Shown one piece after another: positions 53,535 through 63,662 of a DNA stretch of 64,000 bases; within the stretch, counting starts at the first letter, position 1, and each line of letters opens with the position of its first letter. The notes below the pieces were generated by a model, which did no database searches, was not told the origin of the DNA, and worked only from the letters and a program-made list of their open reading frames with translations. Origin of the DNA: Pseudomonas azotoformans (GTDB lineage Bacteria; Pseudomonadota; Gammaproteobacteria; Pseudomonadales; Pseudomonadaceae); the NCBI RefSeq assembly GCF_900103345.1, contig NZ_LT629702.1:4340001-4404000 (forward strand), written 5' to 3'. The translations under genes were made by a program, and so were the position numbers.

Positions 53535-55889
53535 ATGAAGCGCGTCTTGCAGGTGTTCGCGGTTCTGGTCGTGCTGGCTGCCCTTGGCGCAGGCGCGTAC
53601 GTCTATAGCAAACAGCCCACCCGCCAGGGCACGGTGACGCTGGCCAACCTGCAAGGCTCCGTCACGGTGCGCTATGACGACCGTGGCGTGCCGCATATCC
53701 GCGCCGAGAACGAAACCGACCTGTACCGCGCCCTCGGCTATGTGCATGCCCAGGACCGTCTGTTCCAGATGGAGATCATGCGGCGCCTGGCCCGTGGCGA
53801 ACTGGCCGAAGTGCTCGGCCCCAAAGTGCTGGAGACCGACAAGCTGTTTCGCAGCCTGCGCATTCGCGACCGCGCCGCGACCTATGTGGCGCAACTGGAT
53901 CATGAGTCTGCGCACTGGAAGGCCCTGCAAGCCTATCTGGACGGGATCAACCAGTATCAGGACAGCCACGCCCGCCCGATGGAGTTCGACGTGCTGGGCA
54001 TCCCCAAGCGGCCGTTCACCGCCGAAGACACCATCAGCGTCGCCGGGTATATGGCCTACAGCTTTGCCGCCGCGTTTCGTACTGAGCCTTTGCTGACTTA
54101 CGTACGCGACCAATTGGGCAGCGACTACCTGAAAGTCTTCGACCTCGACTGGCAGCCCAAGGGCGCCCTCAACCTCGCCGCCAGCGATTGGCAGACCCTC
54201 GGCGCCCTCGCCTCACTGAGCGAACAGGCCCTGGCCGACAACGGCTTGCCGCAGATCGAAGGCAGCAACGCCTGGGCCATCAGCGGCAACCGCACCAAGA
54301 GCGGCAAGCCGTTGCTGGCGGGTGACCCGCATATTCGTTTCTCGGTGCCATCGGTGTGGTACGAGGCGCAGCTGTCGGCGCCGGGTTTCGAGTTGTATGG
54401 CTATCACAATGCACTGGTGCCGATGGCTTTCCTGGGGCACAACCTGGATTTCGGCTGGAGCCTGACCATGTTCCAGAACGACGACCTCGACCTGATAGCC
54501 GAGAAGGTCAACCCAGACAACGCCAACCAGGTCTGGTACCACGGCCAGTGGGTCGACATGACCCGCACCGAGCAACAGATCGCGGTGAAGGGCCAGGCGC
54601 CGGTAACATTGACCCTACGCCAATCACCCCACGGCCCGATCATCAATGACGTGCTCGGCGAAAACGCCGGCAAGACCCCGATTGCCATGTGGTGGGCGTT
54701 CCTCGACACCCAGAACCCGATCCTCGAAGGCTTCTACCAGCTCAACCGCGCCGACACCCTGGCCAAAGCGCGAGCCGCAGCAGCCAAGGTCTCCGCGCCG
54801 GGCCTGAATATCGTGTGGGCCAACGCCAAGGGTGATATCGGCTGGTGGGCAGCGGCGCAATTGCCGATCCGCCCGGCCGGAGCCAACCCCGGTTTCATCC
54901 TCGATGGCAGTACCGAACAAGCCGACAAGTTGGGCTTCTACCCCTTCACCGCCAACCCCCAGGAAGAGAATCCGGCACGCGGTTATGTGGTGTCAGCCAA
55001 CGCTCAGCCCGTGTCGCCCACCGGCATGGAGATCCCCGGCTATTACAACCTGGCCGACCGTGGCCAGCAGTTGAATGCACAGTTGAGCGACAAGAGCGTG
55101 AAATGGGATGTGAACAACAGCCAGGCCTTGCAACTGGGCACCACCACGGCTTTCGGCCCGCGCCTGCTGGCGCCGCTGCTGCCGGTACTGCGTGAGGTGG
55201 TCAAGGACCCGGCGCAGCTGAAACTGGTGGAGCAGCTTGCCAGCTGGAAGGGTGACTACCCGCTGGACTCCACCAGCGCCACGCTGTTCAACCAGTTCCT
55301 GTTCAACCTCGCGGACGCAGCCTTCCACCCGAAACTCGGCGACAGCATGTTCAAGACCCTGCTCACCACCCGTGTGATTGACGCCGCCCTGCCACGCCTG
55401 GCCGCCACGCCGGACTCACCGTGGTGGGACGGCAAGCGCGCCGACGCCGTCAAGCTCGCCTGGGACAACAGCCTCGCGCACCTCAAGGCCACCCTTGGCG
55501 ATGACCCGAGCCAATGGCAGTGGGGCACCGCACATACCCTGACCCACGTTCATCCGCTGGGCATGCAGAAGCCTTTGGACAAGGTGTTCAACGTCGGCCC
55601 GTTCCCTGCGCCGGGCACCCATGAAGTGCCGAACAACCAGTCGGCCATGATCGGCCCGGCGCCATGGCCGGTCACCTACGGCCCCTCGACCCGCCGCCTG
55701 ATCGATTTCGCCGATGTGGCCCACGCGTTGACCATCAACCCGGTCGGGCAAAGTGGCGTGCCGTTTGACCGACACTACAGCGACCAGGCCGAAACCTACA
55801 TCGAAGGGGGCTACGAGCAGGCGCACTTCACCGATGAGGAAGTGACGGCCAATACGCGCGGGACGCTAAAGCTGTTGCCCGCCAGATAA
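53535..55889 (+). CDS. hacB: Penicillin acylase family protein, AHL-acylase-like
   Basis: This is a 784-residue Ntn-hydrolase precursor. An N-terminal hydrophobic export signal; an alpha chain; a spacer; and the beta-chain nucleophile Ser244 in QIEGSNAWAISGNR, where self-cleavage is expected before Ser. The length and its place beside the polyamine transporter match the P. aeruginosa gene PA0305 as I recall it (HacB, an acyl-homoserine-lactone acylase). It may quench quorum signals or recycle acylated compounds; its natural substrate is not shown. ATG 53535 is preferred (taagga 7 bp upstream) to ATG 53529. Confidence 0.85.
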   Translation: MKRVLQVFAVLVVLAALGAGAYVYSKQPTRQGTVTLANLQGSVTVRYDDRGVPHIRAENETDLYRALGYVHAQDRLFQMEIMRRLARGELAEVLGPKVLETDKLFRSLRIRDRAATYVAQLDHESAHWKALQAYLDGINQYQDSHARPMEFDVLGIPKRPFTAEDTISVAGYMAYSFAAAFRTEPLLTYVRDQLGSDYLKVFDLDWQPKGALNLAASDWQTLGALASLSEQALADNGLPQIEGSNAWAISGNRTKSGKPLLAGDPHIRFSVPSVWYEAQLSAPGFELYGYHNALVPMAFLGHNLDFGWSLTMFQNDDLDLIAEKVNPDNANQVWYHGQWVDMTRTEQQIAVKGQAPVTLTLRQSPHGPIINDVLGENAGKTPIAMWWAFLDTQNPILEGFYQLNRADTLAKARAAAAKVSAPGLNIVWANAKGDIGWWAAAQLPIRPAGANPGFILDGSTEQADKLGFYPFTANPQEENPARGYVVSANAQPVSPTGMEIPGYYNLADRGQQLNAQLSDKSVKWDVNNSQALQLGTTTAFGPRLLAPLLPVLREVVKDPAQLKLVEQLASWKGDYPLDSTSATLFNQFLFNLADAAFHPKLGDSMFKTLLTTRVIDAALPRLAATPDSPWWDGKRADAVKLAWDNSLAHLKATLGDDPSQWQWGTAHTLTHVHPLGMQKPLDKVFNVGPFPAPGTHEVPNNQSAMIGPAPWPVTYGPSTRRLIDFADVAHALTINPVGQSGVPFDRHYSDQAETYIEGGYEQAHFTDEEVTANTRGTLKLLPAR

Positions 55890-55911
55890 CCGCTTAAAAC
55901 GCGGTCAACCT

Positions 55912-55998
55912 GTGGGAGCGGGCTTGCTCGCGAATGCGGTGGATCAGTTACATCACAAGTGACTGACACACCGCATTCGCGAGCAAGCCCGCTCCCAC
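55912..55998. repeat. REPIN, GCGGGCTTGCTCGCGAA class
   Basis: Inverted arms beginning gtgggagcgggcttgctcgc, with the match running inwards (gaatgcggt/accgcattc), lie between the convergent acylase and AraC genes. Confidence 0.9.
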
Positions 55999-56019
55999 AT
56001 TGGATATACGCTACAGCGG

Positions 56020-56922
56020 CTACCGTGCCCGCACCCGCCCCGGCGCCTCGCCGTAGGTTTCCTTGAACTTCTTGCTGAACGCCGCCTGGGACTGGTAACC
56101 CACCTGGGCGGCGATATCCAGCAGGCTCAGGTGTGACTGGCGCAACAGGTTGAACGCCAGCTCCATGCGCAATTGGGTCAGCAGCACCCACGGCGATACG
56201 CCCGCGACTTTCACAAAGGCCCGCATGAAGGTGGCGCGTGACATCGTCGCAGCGGCCGCCAGGCTGTCGATGGTCCACTCATACCCTGGATCGGCCAGCA
56301 TGGCTTGCCAGGCCTTGCTCAGGCGCTTGTCGGTAAGCAACGCGAAAGTGCCGGCGACCGGGGCCTGACGGGCGAGCCAGGCGCGCAGGATCAGGGTAAA
56401 CAGCGCCGATGACAACGCATCGATAAACGCGCGGGCGCCGAGTTGCTGGCCGTCCGCTTCGCTGCGCAATAACGCGATCAACGCCGCCAGTTGCCCGTCG
56501 CCCTGCCACTCGCGGCTGGACACCACCAGGTATTCCGGCAACGCGCCGAGCAGCAGCGACTGGCGGTTGTAGTGAAAGCTGCCGCAGAGCATGTCCAGGT
56601 CCGGCTGGTCACCGCCCAGGCGGTGCACCGTGAGCACACCGCCTTCGATGACCTTGGGTTGCATCGGCCGGATCCGCGCGCCCTGGCTGCGCAGCAAGTG
56701 CGTGGCACCGCCGGGCATCAGCAAAATATCGCCCTGCTCCAGGGTCACTTGCTGCCCACCCGACAACTCGGCGCGGCAAATGCCACTGAGCACAATGTGA
56801 TAGGGCGCCACGCCAAAACTTTCCGGCGCATGGTCCAAGGCCCAGTCGCCCTGGAATTGGCAGCGCAGATCCAGACTGCCGCGCAGGTTAGCCAGCGCGA
56901 TAAGCGTGTCGATCGAATTCAT
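56020..56922 (-). CDS. AraC-family regulator with cupin sensor
   Basis: This is a 300-residue regulator. The N-terminal cupin (GQQVTLEQGDILLMPGGATHLL near residues 56-80, in blocks) senses a ligand; the C-terminal AraC DNA-binding domain shows ATMSRATFMRAFVKVAGVSPW and LLDIAAQVGYQSQAAFSKKFK, its two helix-turn-helix units. The start is ATG 56922. It lies 102 bp divergent from the AhpD-like gene, which is its probable target. Confidence 0.9.
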   Translation of the reverse strand: MNSIDTLIALANLRGSLDLRCQFQGDWALDHAPESFGVAPYHIVLSGICRAELSGGQQVTLEQGDILLMPGGATHLLRSQGARIRPMQPKVIEGGVLTVHRLGGDQPDLDMLCGSFHYNRQSLLLGALPEYLVVSSREWQGDGQLAALIALLRSEADGQQLGARAFIDALSSALFTLILRAWLARQAPVAGTFALLTDKRLSKAWQAMLADPGYEWTIDSLAAAATMSRATFMRAFVKVAGVSPWVLLTQLRMELAFNLLRQSHLSLLDIAAQVGYQSQAAFSKKFKETYGEAPGRVRAR

Positions 56923-57024
56923 TTGCGAGCATCGGTCAAAAACATGAGCGGATTGAACAATAACGCCGCCCCCGAACGGAAGACACTGGCTCCACACCAC
57001 CCAACCCGTTGAGGAGTTACCGCA

Positions 57025-57378
57025 ATGTTCAATAACTGGTCCGACTTGCTGCCTACCGTGAAGAAAGCCTTTGGCGCGCTGGGCAAGAGCAACCCGAAGA
57101 TGGTCAAAGCCTACATGGCGCTGGGCGAAGCTGCCGAGGAAAACAACGTCCTCGATGCCAAGACCCGTGAACTGATTTCCATCGCCGTGGCCATTACCAC
57201 CCGCTGCGACGGTTGCATCGGCGTGCATGCCGACGCGGCAATCAAGGCTGGCGCCACCCGCGAAGAAGTCGCTGCCACGCTGGCCACCGCGATCTCGCTG
57301 AATGCCGGCGCGGCGTACATCTACTCGCTGCGGGCGCTGGAAGCCTACGACACGCTCAAACCGGCGCCGCAAAGTTAA
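57025..57378 (+). CDS. Carboxymuconolactone decarboxylase/AhpD-like protein
   Basis: This is a 117-residue AhpD-fold protein. TTRCDGCIGVHADAAIKAGA near residue 54 holds the CxxC...H redox motif of alkylhydroperoxidase D-like proteins. Such proteins reduce peroxides or serve in detoxification, often under a neighbouring AraC regulator, as here. The RBS gaggag lies upstream of the ATG. Its 3' end overlaps the convergent GlxA-type gene by 23 bp. Confidence 0.9.
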   Translation: MFNNWSDLLPTVKKAFGALGKSNPKMVKAYMALGEAAEENNVLDAKTRELISIAVAITTRCDGCIGVHADAAIKAGATREEVAATLATAISLNAGAAYIYSLRALEAYDTLKPAPQS

Positions 57379-58321
57379 GCCGGAACTGTTGCGGCGTCAC
57401 GCCCAGCCGGCGGTTGAACACACTGCGCATGTGCTGGGCGTCACGAAAGCCGCATTGATAGGCCACGGTCTTCAGCGGGGCGGGGCTACTTTCGAGCATC
57501 ACCCGCGCCGCGTCCACCCGCGCGCGCTCGACAAACTCCGCCGGCGTGATCCGCGCCTCGCGGGCAAACACCCGGGAAAAGTTGCGCGCACTCATGTTCG
57601 CGGCCTTGGCCAGGTCGGCGATGGTCAGGTCCCCGGTCAGGTTCGCCAACACGTACAACTGCACCAGCGCCACCGCCGAGGTGGTTTCGGCATGGGGCGT
57701 CAGAAACGGGCTAAACTGCGACTGCCCACCCGACCGCTGGGTGAACACCACCAGGCGCTTGGCCACGCTCAGCGCGACTTCCGGCCCATGATCCTGGGCC
57801 AGTAGATACAACGACAGATCAATGCCCGCCGTGACCCCGGCCGAGGTGTAGAGATTACCGTCCTGCACGTAGAGGCGGTCGGCTTCGACCTGGGCCGTGG
57901 GGCACAGGCGCGCCAGATCCGCCGCATCGTTCCAGTGGGTGGTGACGGTTTTCCCGTCCAGCAGCCCGGCGCGAGCCAGCATGAAGGCGCCGTTGCAGAT
58001 CGAGCCGAAACGTTGCGCACGGGCCGTGGCACCCCGCAGCCAAGCATCGAACTCGGCGCCGAAATCTTCGAAGGGCAACTGCGGGCCGCCCGCCACCAGT
58101 AGCAGGTCATAGGGCTCAAGGGCATCGCTGTAATGCCGGTGGGCCTGCAATGAAAGGCCGTTGGAGGCGGCCATGCTGCCGTGGCCAACGCCAATGACCT
58201 CCAACTGGTAATGGTCCTGCGACGGCAGAAAACGGTTGGCTTCGCAGAACACGTCCATGGGACCGGTCACGTCCAGTGACTGGACGCCGGGGAAGATCAG
58301 GATGGCGACGGTTTTGCTCAT
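57356..58321 (-). CDS. GlxA-family regulator (DJ-1/PfpI plus AraC domain)
   Basis: This is a 321-residue protein. The N-terminal DJ-1/PfpI-like amidase fold (SKTVAILIFPGVQSLDVTGP and FGSICNGAFMLARAGLL with the Cys elbow) is joined to a C-terminal AraC DNA-binding domain (SARNFSRVFAREARITPAEF). Such regulators sense nitrogen compounds or amines in pseudomonads. The start ATG 58321 fits the family; ATG 58354 lies further upstream. It is divergent from the HD-domain gene. Confidence 0.9.
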   Translation of the reverse strand: MSKTVAILIFPGVQSLDVTGPMDVFCEANRFLPSQDHYQLEVIGVGHGSMAASNGLSLQAHRHYSDALEPYDLLLVAGGPQLPFEDFGAEFDAWLRGATARAQRFGSICNGAFMLARAGLLDGKTVTTHWNDAADLARLCPTAQVEADRLYVQDGNLYTSAGVTAGIDLSLYLLAQDHGPEVALSVAKRLVVFTQRSGGQSQFSPFLTPHAETTSAVALVQLYVLANLTGDLTIADLAKAANMSARNFSRVFAREARITPAEFVERARVDAARVMLESSPAPLKTVAYQCGFRDAQHMRSVFNRRLGVTPQQFRLNFAAPV

Positions 58322-58363
58322 GAGCAGGCACACCTTCTCTAACTGGATAAACACAGAACCCCT

Positions 58364-58448
58364 GTGGGAGCTGGCTTGCCTGCGATGCAGACGCCTCGAT
58401 CATTCAGGTATACCGAGTCGATGCTATCGCAGGCAAGCCAGTTCCCAC
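58364..58448. repeat. REPIN of a third class (GAGCTGGCTTGCCTGCGAT)
   Basis: The left arm gtgggagctggcttgcctgc and the right arm form an inverted pair with one mismatch (gttccc). The core differs from both main classes in this window. It lies between the divergent GlxA and HD genes. Confidence 0.85.
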
Positions 58449-58568
58449 ATTTGACCGAATACACCTTTGGCACGATGTACAACCACATTGGCCGGGATTG
58501 CTCCCTCGCCGCAATGGCCCCTTCGCTGGCACAAGACCAGACTGGAATCTTTCCAGAGGAGAACGACC

Positions 58569-59210
58569 ATGAACACCACCATCGCCGGCATCCAGATCCC
58601 GGACAGCGCCCTGGCCAAGGCCACCACCGAATACATCCGCGACGTCGAATCCGACCTGCTCTACCACCACTCGCGCCGAGTGTTCCTGTTCGGCGCCTTG
58701 AGCGGTGAACGCAAACAACTGGCCTACAACCCGGAGTTGCTTTACGTCGGCGCGATGTTCCATGACCTGGGCCTGGTGGAAGGCCATCGCAGTGACAACG
58801 AGCGCTTCGAAGTCGACGGTGCCAACGCTGCGGCCGCGTTCCTCAAGCCGTACGGGCTGAGCGATGACGATATTGAACAGGTGTGGCTGTCCATCGCCCT
58901 GCACACCACGCCGGGTGTGCCGCAACATTTGCGCCCGACCGTGGCGCTGGTGACGGCCGGTGTGGAAATGGACGTGCTGGGCATGGACTATGCCGCGTTT
59001 TCCAGCGTGCAGCGCGAAGCCGTGGTGCATGCGCATCCACGCGGTGAAGGGTTCAAGGAGTGCATCATCTGCGCGTTTGCCGACGGCTTGCGCCATCGTC
59101 CGCAGACCACATTTGGCAACGTGAAGACAGATGTGCTGGTGGATCAGGAGCCGGGGTTCAAGCCGATGAATTTTGTTGAAGTGATCCGCAAGTCGCCGTG
59201 GGTCGCATAG
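58569..59210 (+). CDS. HD-domain phosphohydrolase, cyanamide-hydratase-like
   Basis: This is a 213-residue HD protein. HHSRRVFLFGALSGE near residue 33, VGAMFHDLGLVEGH near residue 60 (HD pair) and WLSIALHTTPGVP near residue 104 resemble the HD group that contains fungal cyanamide hydratase. ATG 58569 is preferred because agagga lies 9 bp upstream; the longer frame is shadow. Its substrate is unknown. The divergent GlxA-type regulator may control it. Confidence 0.87.
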   Translation: MNTTIAGIQIPDSALAKATTEYIRDVESDLLYHHSRRVFLFGALSGERKQLAYNPELLYVGAMFHDLGLVEGHRSDNERFEVDGANAAAAFLKPYGLSDDDIEQVWLSIALHTTPGVPQHLRPTVALVTAGVEMDVLGMDYAAFSSVQREAVVHAHPRGEGFKECIICAFADGLRHRPQTTFGNVKTDVLVDQEPGFKPMNFVEVIRKSPWVA

Positions 59211-59232
59211 TTGACTTGAAATGCAATCAAAT

Positions 59233-59320
59233 GTGGGAGGGGGCTTGCCCCCGATGGCAGTGTGTCAGTCATCCAATCAATTGACTGATACACCGCTATC
59301 GGGGGCAAGCCCCCTCCCAC
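59233..59320. repeat. REPIN, GAGGGGGCTTGCCCCCGAT class
   Basis: An inverted pair of 23-bp copies lies between the convergent HD-domain gene and the polyamine permease gene. Confidence 0.9.
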
Positions 59321-59338
59321 ATTGCCCCACACCAGTCT

Positions 59339-60223
59339 TTAGACCGGTGCAGCCGCCCGGCGCTTGTCCGGCTGCTGCCAGCCATCCGCCGCTGCTTCTT
59401 CGATGGCCTGCTGAATGGCCTTCTTGCGCATCTCTTCGGCACGCCGGCTGAAGAACCACACCAGGAAGGTCACCAGCGACACCGCCAGCAGGATCAGGCT
59501 GGCCACGGCATTGATCTCGGGTTTGACCCCAAGGCGCACCGCTGAGAACACTTCCATCGGCAGGGTCGTCGAACCCGGCCCCGACACGAAGCTGGCCAGT
59601 ACCAGGTCATCCAGGGACAACGCGAACGACATCATGCCGCCCGCCGCCAGCGACGGCGCGATCATCGGGATGGTGATCAGGAAGAACACCTTCCACGGCC
59701 GTGCGCCGAGGTCCATTGCCGCTTCTTCGATCGACAGGTCCAGCTCACGCAAGCGCGCCGACACCACCACCGCCACATACGCCGCACAGAACGTGGTGTG
59801 GGCGATCCAGATGGTGACGATGCCACGCTCCTGGGGCCAGCCGATCATCTGCGCCATGGCCACAAACAGCAGCAACAGCGACAGACCGGTGATCACTTCC
59901 GGCATCACCAACGGCGCCGTCACCAGCCCGCCGAACAGCGTGCGGCCCTTGAACTGGCTGATGCGCGTCAGCACGAAGGCCGCCAACGTACCCAGCGCCA
60001 CCGCCGCCACCGCCGTGTAGCAGGCGATTTCCAGGGAGCGCGCCACCGAGCCCATCAACTGGGTGTTGTCCAAAAGGCCCACGTACCACTTGATCGACCA
60101 ACCGCCCCACACTGTCACCAGTTTGGATTCGTTGAACGAGTAGATCACCAGGATCAGCATCGGCAGGTAGATAAACAACAACCCCGCCACCAGCATGAAA
60201 CTCGAGAAACTGAAGCGCTTCAT
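59339..60223 (-). CDS. potI: Polyamine ABC transporter permease (PotI/SpuH)
   Basis: This is a 294-residue permease with six hydrophobic segments. The EAA loop (EEAAMDLGARPWKVFFLITIP near residue 170, in blocks) contacts the ATPase. It is the last gene of the five-gene importer, and its ATG overlaps the preceding stop (ATGA). By order it is SpuH of P. aeruginosa. It imports putrescine or spermidine with PotH and PotG. Confidence 0.93.
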   Translation of the reverse strand: MKRFSFSSFMLVAGLLFIYLPMLILVIYSFNESKLVTVWGGWSIKWYVGLLDNTQLMGSVARSLEIACYTAVAAVALGTLAAFVLTRISQFKGRTLFGGLVTAPLVMPEVITGLSLLLLFVAMAQMIGWPQERGIVTIWIAHTTFCAAYVAVVVSARLRELDLSIEEAAMDLGARPWKVFFLITIPMIAPSLAAGGMMSFALSLDDLVLASFVSGPGSTTLPMEVFSAVRLGVKPEINAVASLILLAVSLVTFLVWFFSRRAEEMRKKAIQQAIEEAAADGWQQPDKRRAAAPV

Positions 60224-61140
60224 ATCTTGCCCTCCATCTCTTTGGCTTGGCTGCGGTTGAACAGGATGATGGGCACAATCAGGATCGCCAGCATCACCAC
60301 CGCCAGGGCAGAGGCCACCGGCCAGTCACGGTTGTTGAAGAATTCTTGCCACAACACTTTACCGATCATCAGGGTTTCCGGGCCGCCGAGCAGTTCCGGG
60401 ATCACGAACTCGCCCACCACCGGGATGAACACCAGCATGCAGCCGGCAATGATGCCGTTCTTGGACAGCGGCACGGTGATCTTCCAGAAGCTGTTGAAGG
60501 TGCTCGAACCCAAGTCCGACGCCGCTTCCAGCAGGCTCTGGTCGTGTTTCACCAGGTTGGCGTACAGCGGCAGGATCATGAACGGCAGGTACGAATAGAC
60601 CACGCCGATATACACCGCAATGTTGGTGTTGAGGATCTGCAGCGGCTCGTTGATCAAGCCGATGGACATCAGGAAGCCATTGAGCAGGCCGTTGTTGCTG
60701 AGGATGCCCATCCACGCATACACGCGGATCAGGATCGCGGTCCAGGTCGGCATCATGATCAGCAGCACCAGCACGGTCTGCATCTCTTTGCGCGCACTGG
60801 CGATGGCATAGGCCATCGGGTAGCCGATCAACAGGCACAGCAACGTGCTGAAGAACGCCATTTTCAGCGAGCCCAGGTAGGCGGCGATATACAACTCGTC
60901 GTCGCCGAGCATCGCGTAGTTGCCCAGGTTGAGCACCAATTGCAGTTTCTGCTCAACGAAGGTGTAGATCTCGGTGTACGGCGGGATCGCCACGTCGGCT
61001 TCGGCAAAGCTGATCTTCAGGACGATGAAGAACGGCAGCATGAAGAACAGGAACAGCCACAGGAAGGGAATGCCAATGACCGCATGACGGCCACTGGGCG
61101 TTATTCGTTGCAGGCGGCGCTTGAGCTTCTTCATGTTCAT
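60220..61140 (-). CDS. potH: Polyamine ABC transporter permease (PotH/SpuG)
   Basis: This is a 306-residue permease. IGIPFLWLFLFFMLPFFIV near residue 22 is the first segment, and the EAA loop (LEAASDLGSSTFNSFWKITVP, in blocks) follows in the second half. ATG 61140 overlaps the ATPase stop by 4 bp (ATGA), so the two are translationally coupled; ATG 61134 is possible. It pairs with PotI as the inner-membrane channel. Confidence 0.93.
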   Translation of the reverse strand: MNMKKLKRRLQRITPSGRHAVIGIPFLWLFLFFMLPFFIVLKISFAEADVAIPPYTEIYTFVEQKLQLVLNLGNYAMLGDDELYIAAYLGSLKMAFFSTLLCLLIGYPMAYAIASARKEMQTVLVLLIMMPTWTAILIRVYAWMGILSNNGLLNGFLMSIGLINEPLQILNTNIAVYIGVVYSYLPFMILPLYANLVKHDQSLLEAASDLGSSTFNSFWKITVPLSKNGIIAGCMLVFIPVVGEFVIPELLGGPETLMIGKVLWQEFFNNRDWPVASALAVVMLAILIVPIILFNRSQAKEMEGKI

Positions 61141-62279
61141 GAGCGCAGTACCACGCCGCTGTCGTCTTCCCACCACACGTACACCTGGTCACCCCAGGTC
61201 GGCCGCTGGCCGCGACGTTCGGCGTTGGCCACGAAGGACTGCACCAGCTTGCCGCTCGGCAGTTCGACGTAGAACACCGAATGGCCGCCCAGGTAGGCAA
61301 TGTCGTGCACCTTGCCGCTGGACCAGTTGTGCTCGCAGGTCGGCATTTCGGTGGTGACCAGCAGTTTTTCCGGGCGGATCGCGTAAGTCACCGACTTGTC
61401 TTCCACCGAGGTGGCGATGCCGTAGCCCACATAGATGTCGCGGTCCAGGTCGGCACATTTGAGTACCGCGTGGCCTTCGGCGTCATCGACCACCTGGGTG
61501 TCGAAGATGTTGACGTTGCCGATGAACTCGCACACCAGGCGGCTGGTGGGCGTCTCGTAGATGTCGATCGGGCTGCCGATCTGGGCGATCCAGCCCAGGT
61601 GCATGATCGCGATGCGTTCGGCCATGGTCATGGCCTCTTCCTGGTCGTGGGTCACCATCACGCAGGTCACGCCCACGCGCTCGATGATCTCCACCAACTC
61701 CAGTTGCATCTGCGAACGCAGCTTCTTGTCGAGGGCGCCCATGGGCTCATCGAGCAGCAGCAGTTTCGGACGCTTGGCCAGGGAACGGGCCAGGGCCACA
61801 CGCTGACGCTGGCCACCGGACAACTGGTGCGGCTTGCGCTTGGCGTACTGGCTCATCTGCACCAGCTTGAGCATCTCGGCCACGCGGGCATCGACCTCGG
61901 CCTTGGGGATCTTGTCCTGTTGCAGGCCGAACGCGATGTTCTGCGCCACGGTCATGTGCGGGAACAGGGCGTAGGACTGGAACATCATGTTGATCGGCCG
62001 CTCGTAGGGCGGCATGTCGGTGATGTCCTCGCCGTCGAGGTAGATACGGCCCTCGGTCGGGCGCTCGAAACCTGCGAGCATGCGCAGCAAGGTGGACTTG
62101 CCCGAACCCGAACCGCCGAGCAAGGCGAAGATCTCGCCCTTCTTGATTTCCAGGGACACATCGTCCACGGCAATCGTCTCGTCGAACTTCTTCGTGACCC
62201 GGTCGATTTTGACCAGCACCTTCTTCGGTGTCTGGTCCCCTTCGAGGGCTTTCTTATAGGCGCCGGAGGCAACTGCCAT
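61137..62279 (-). CDS. potG: Polyamine ABC transporter ATP-binding protein (PotG/SpuF)
   Basis: This is a 380-residue ATPase. Walker A is GGSGSGKSTLLR near residue 54, the signature is LSGGQRQRVALARSL near 153, and Walker B is LLLLDEPMGALD near 176. The C-terminal regulatory TOBE domain starts near residue 290. It energises polyamine import. Stop and start overlap with PotH by 4 bp. Confidence 0.93.
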   Translation of the reverse strand: MAVASGAYKKALEGDQTPKKVLVKIDRVTKKFDETIAVDDVSLEIKKGEIFALLGGSGSGKSTLLRMLAGFERPTEGRIYLDGEDITDMPPYERPINMMFQSYALFPHMTVAQNIAFGLQQDKIPKAEVDARVAEMLKLVQMSQYAKRKPHQLSGGQRQRVALARSLAKRPKLLLLDEPMGALDKKLRSQMQLELVEIIERVGVTCVMVTHDQEEAMTMAERIAIMHLGWIAQIGSPIDIYETPTSRLVCEFIGNVNIFDTQVVDDAEGHAVLKCADLDRDIYVGYGIATSVEDKSVTYAIRPEKLLVTTEMPTCEHNWSSGKVHDIAYLGGHSVFYVELPSGKLVQSFVANAERRGQRPTWGDQVYVWWEDDSGVVLRS

Positions 62280-62347
62280 TTACGAAACTCCCAGAAAAAA
62301 AAGAGTGCGGTGCGCCCGAGGCGGGCGAACCCAGGATAGTTTGAGCC

Positions 62348-63454
<1,107 letters not shown>

Positions 63455-63552
63455 TTAAATAGTTGGGCCTTAAAGTTGTTGCCCGGCAACAAAACCGGCG
63501 CGCAACTTACCCTCGATAAACCGATCCGGCAAAACTTTCTGTCATTTAATTT

Positions 63553-63650
63553 GTAGAAGCGAGCTTGCTCGCGAAAAACTCACTGGCGCCGCGTTCTTCT
63601 TGAATGCCCGCGTCATCGTTGACGATTTTCGCGAGCAAGCTCGCTCCTAC
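63553..63650. repeat. REPIN, GTAGGAGCGAGCTTGCTCGCG class
   Basis: The left arm begins gtagaagcgagcttgctcgc (one change from the class), and the right arm is the reverse complement. It lies between two tandem polyamine-binding-protein genes. Confidence 0.87.
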
Positions 63651-63662
63651 AGAGTTACAGCC

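Noticed and set aside
56923..57372. N-terminal 150 codons extending the AraC gene at 56020-56922
   Set aside because: The extension is antisense to the AhpD-like gene and lacks a ribosome site; ATG 56922 gives the normal AraC/cupin length.
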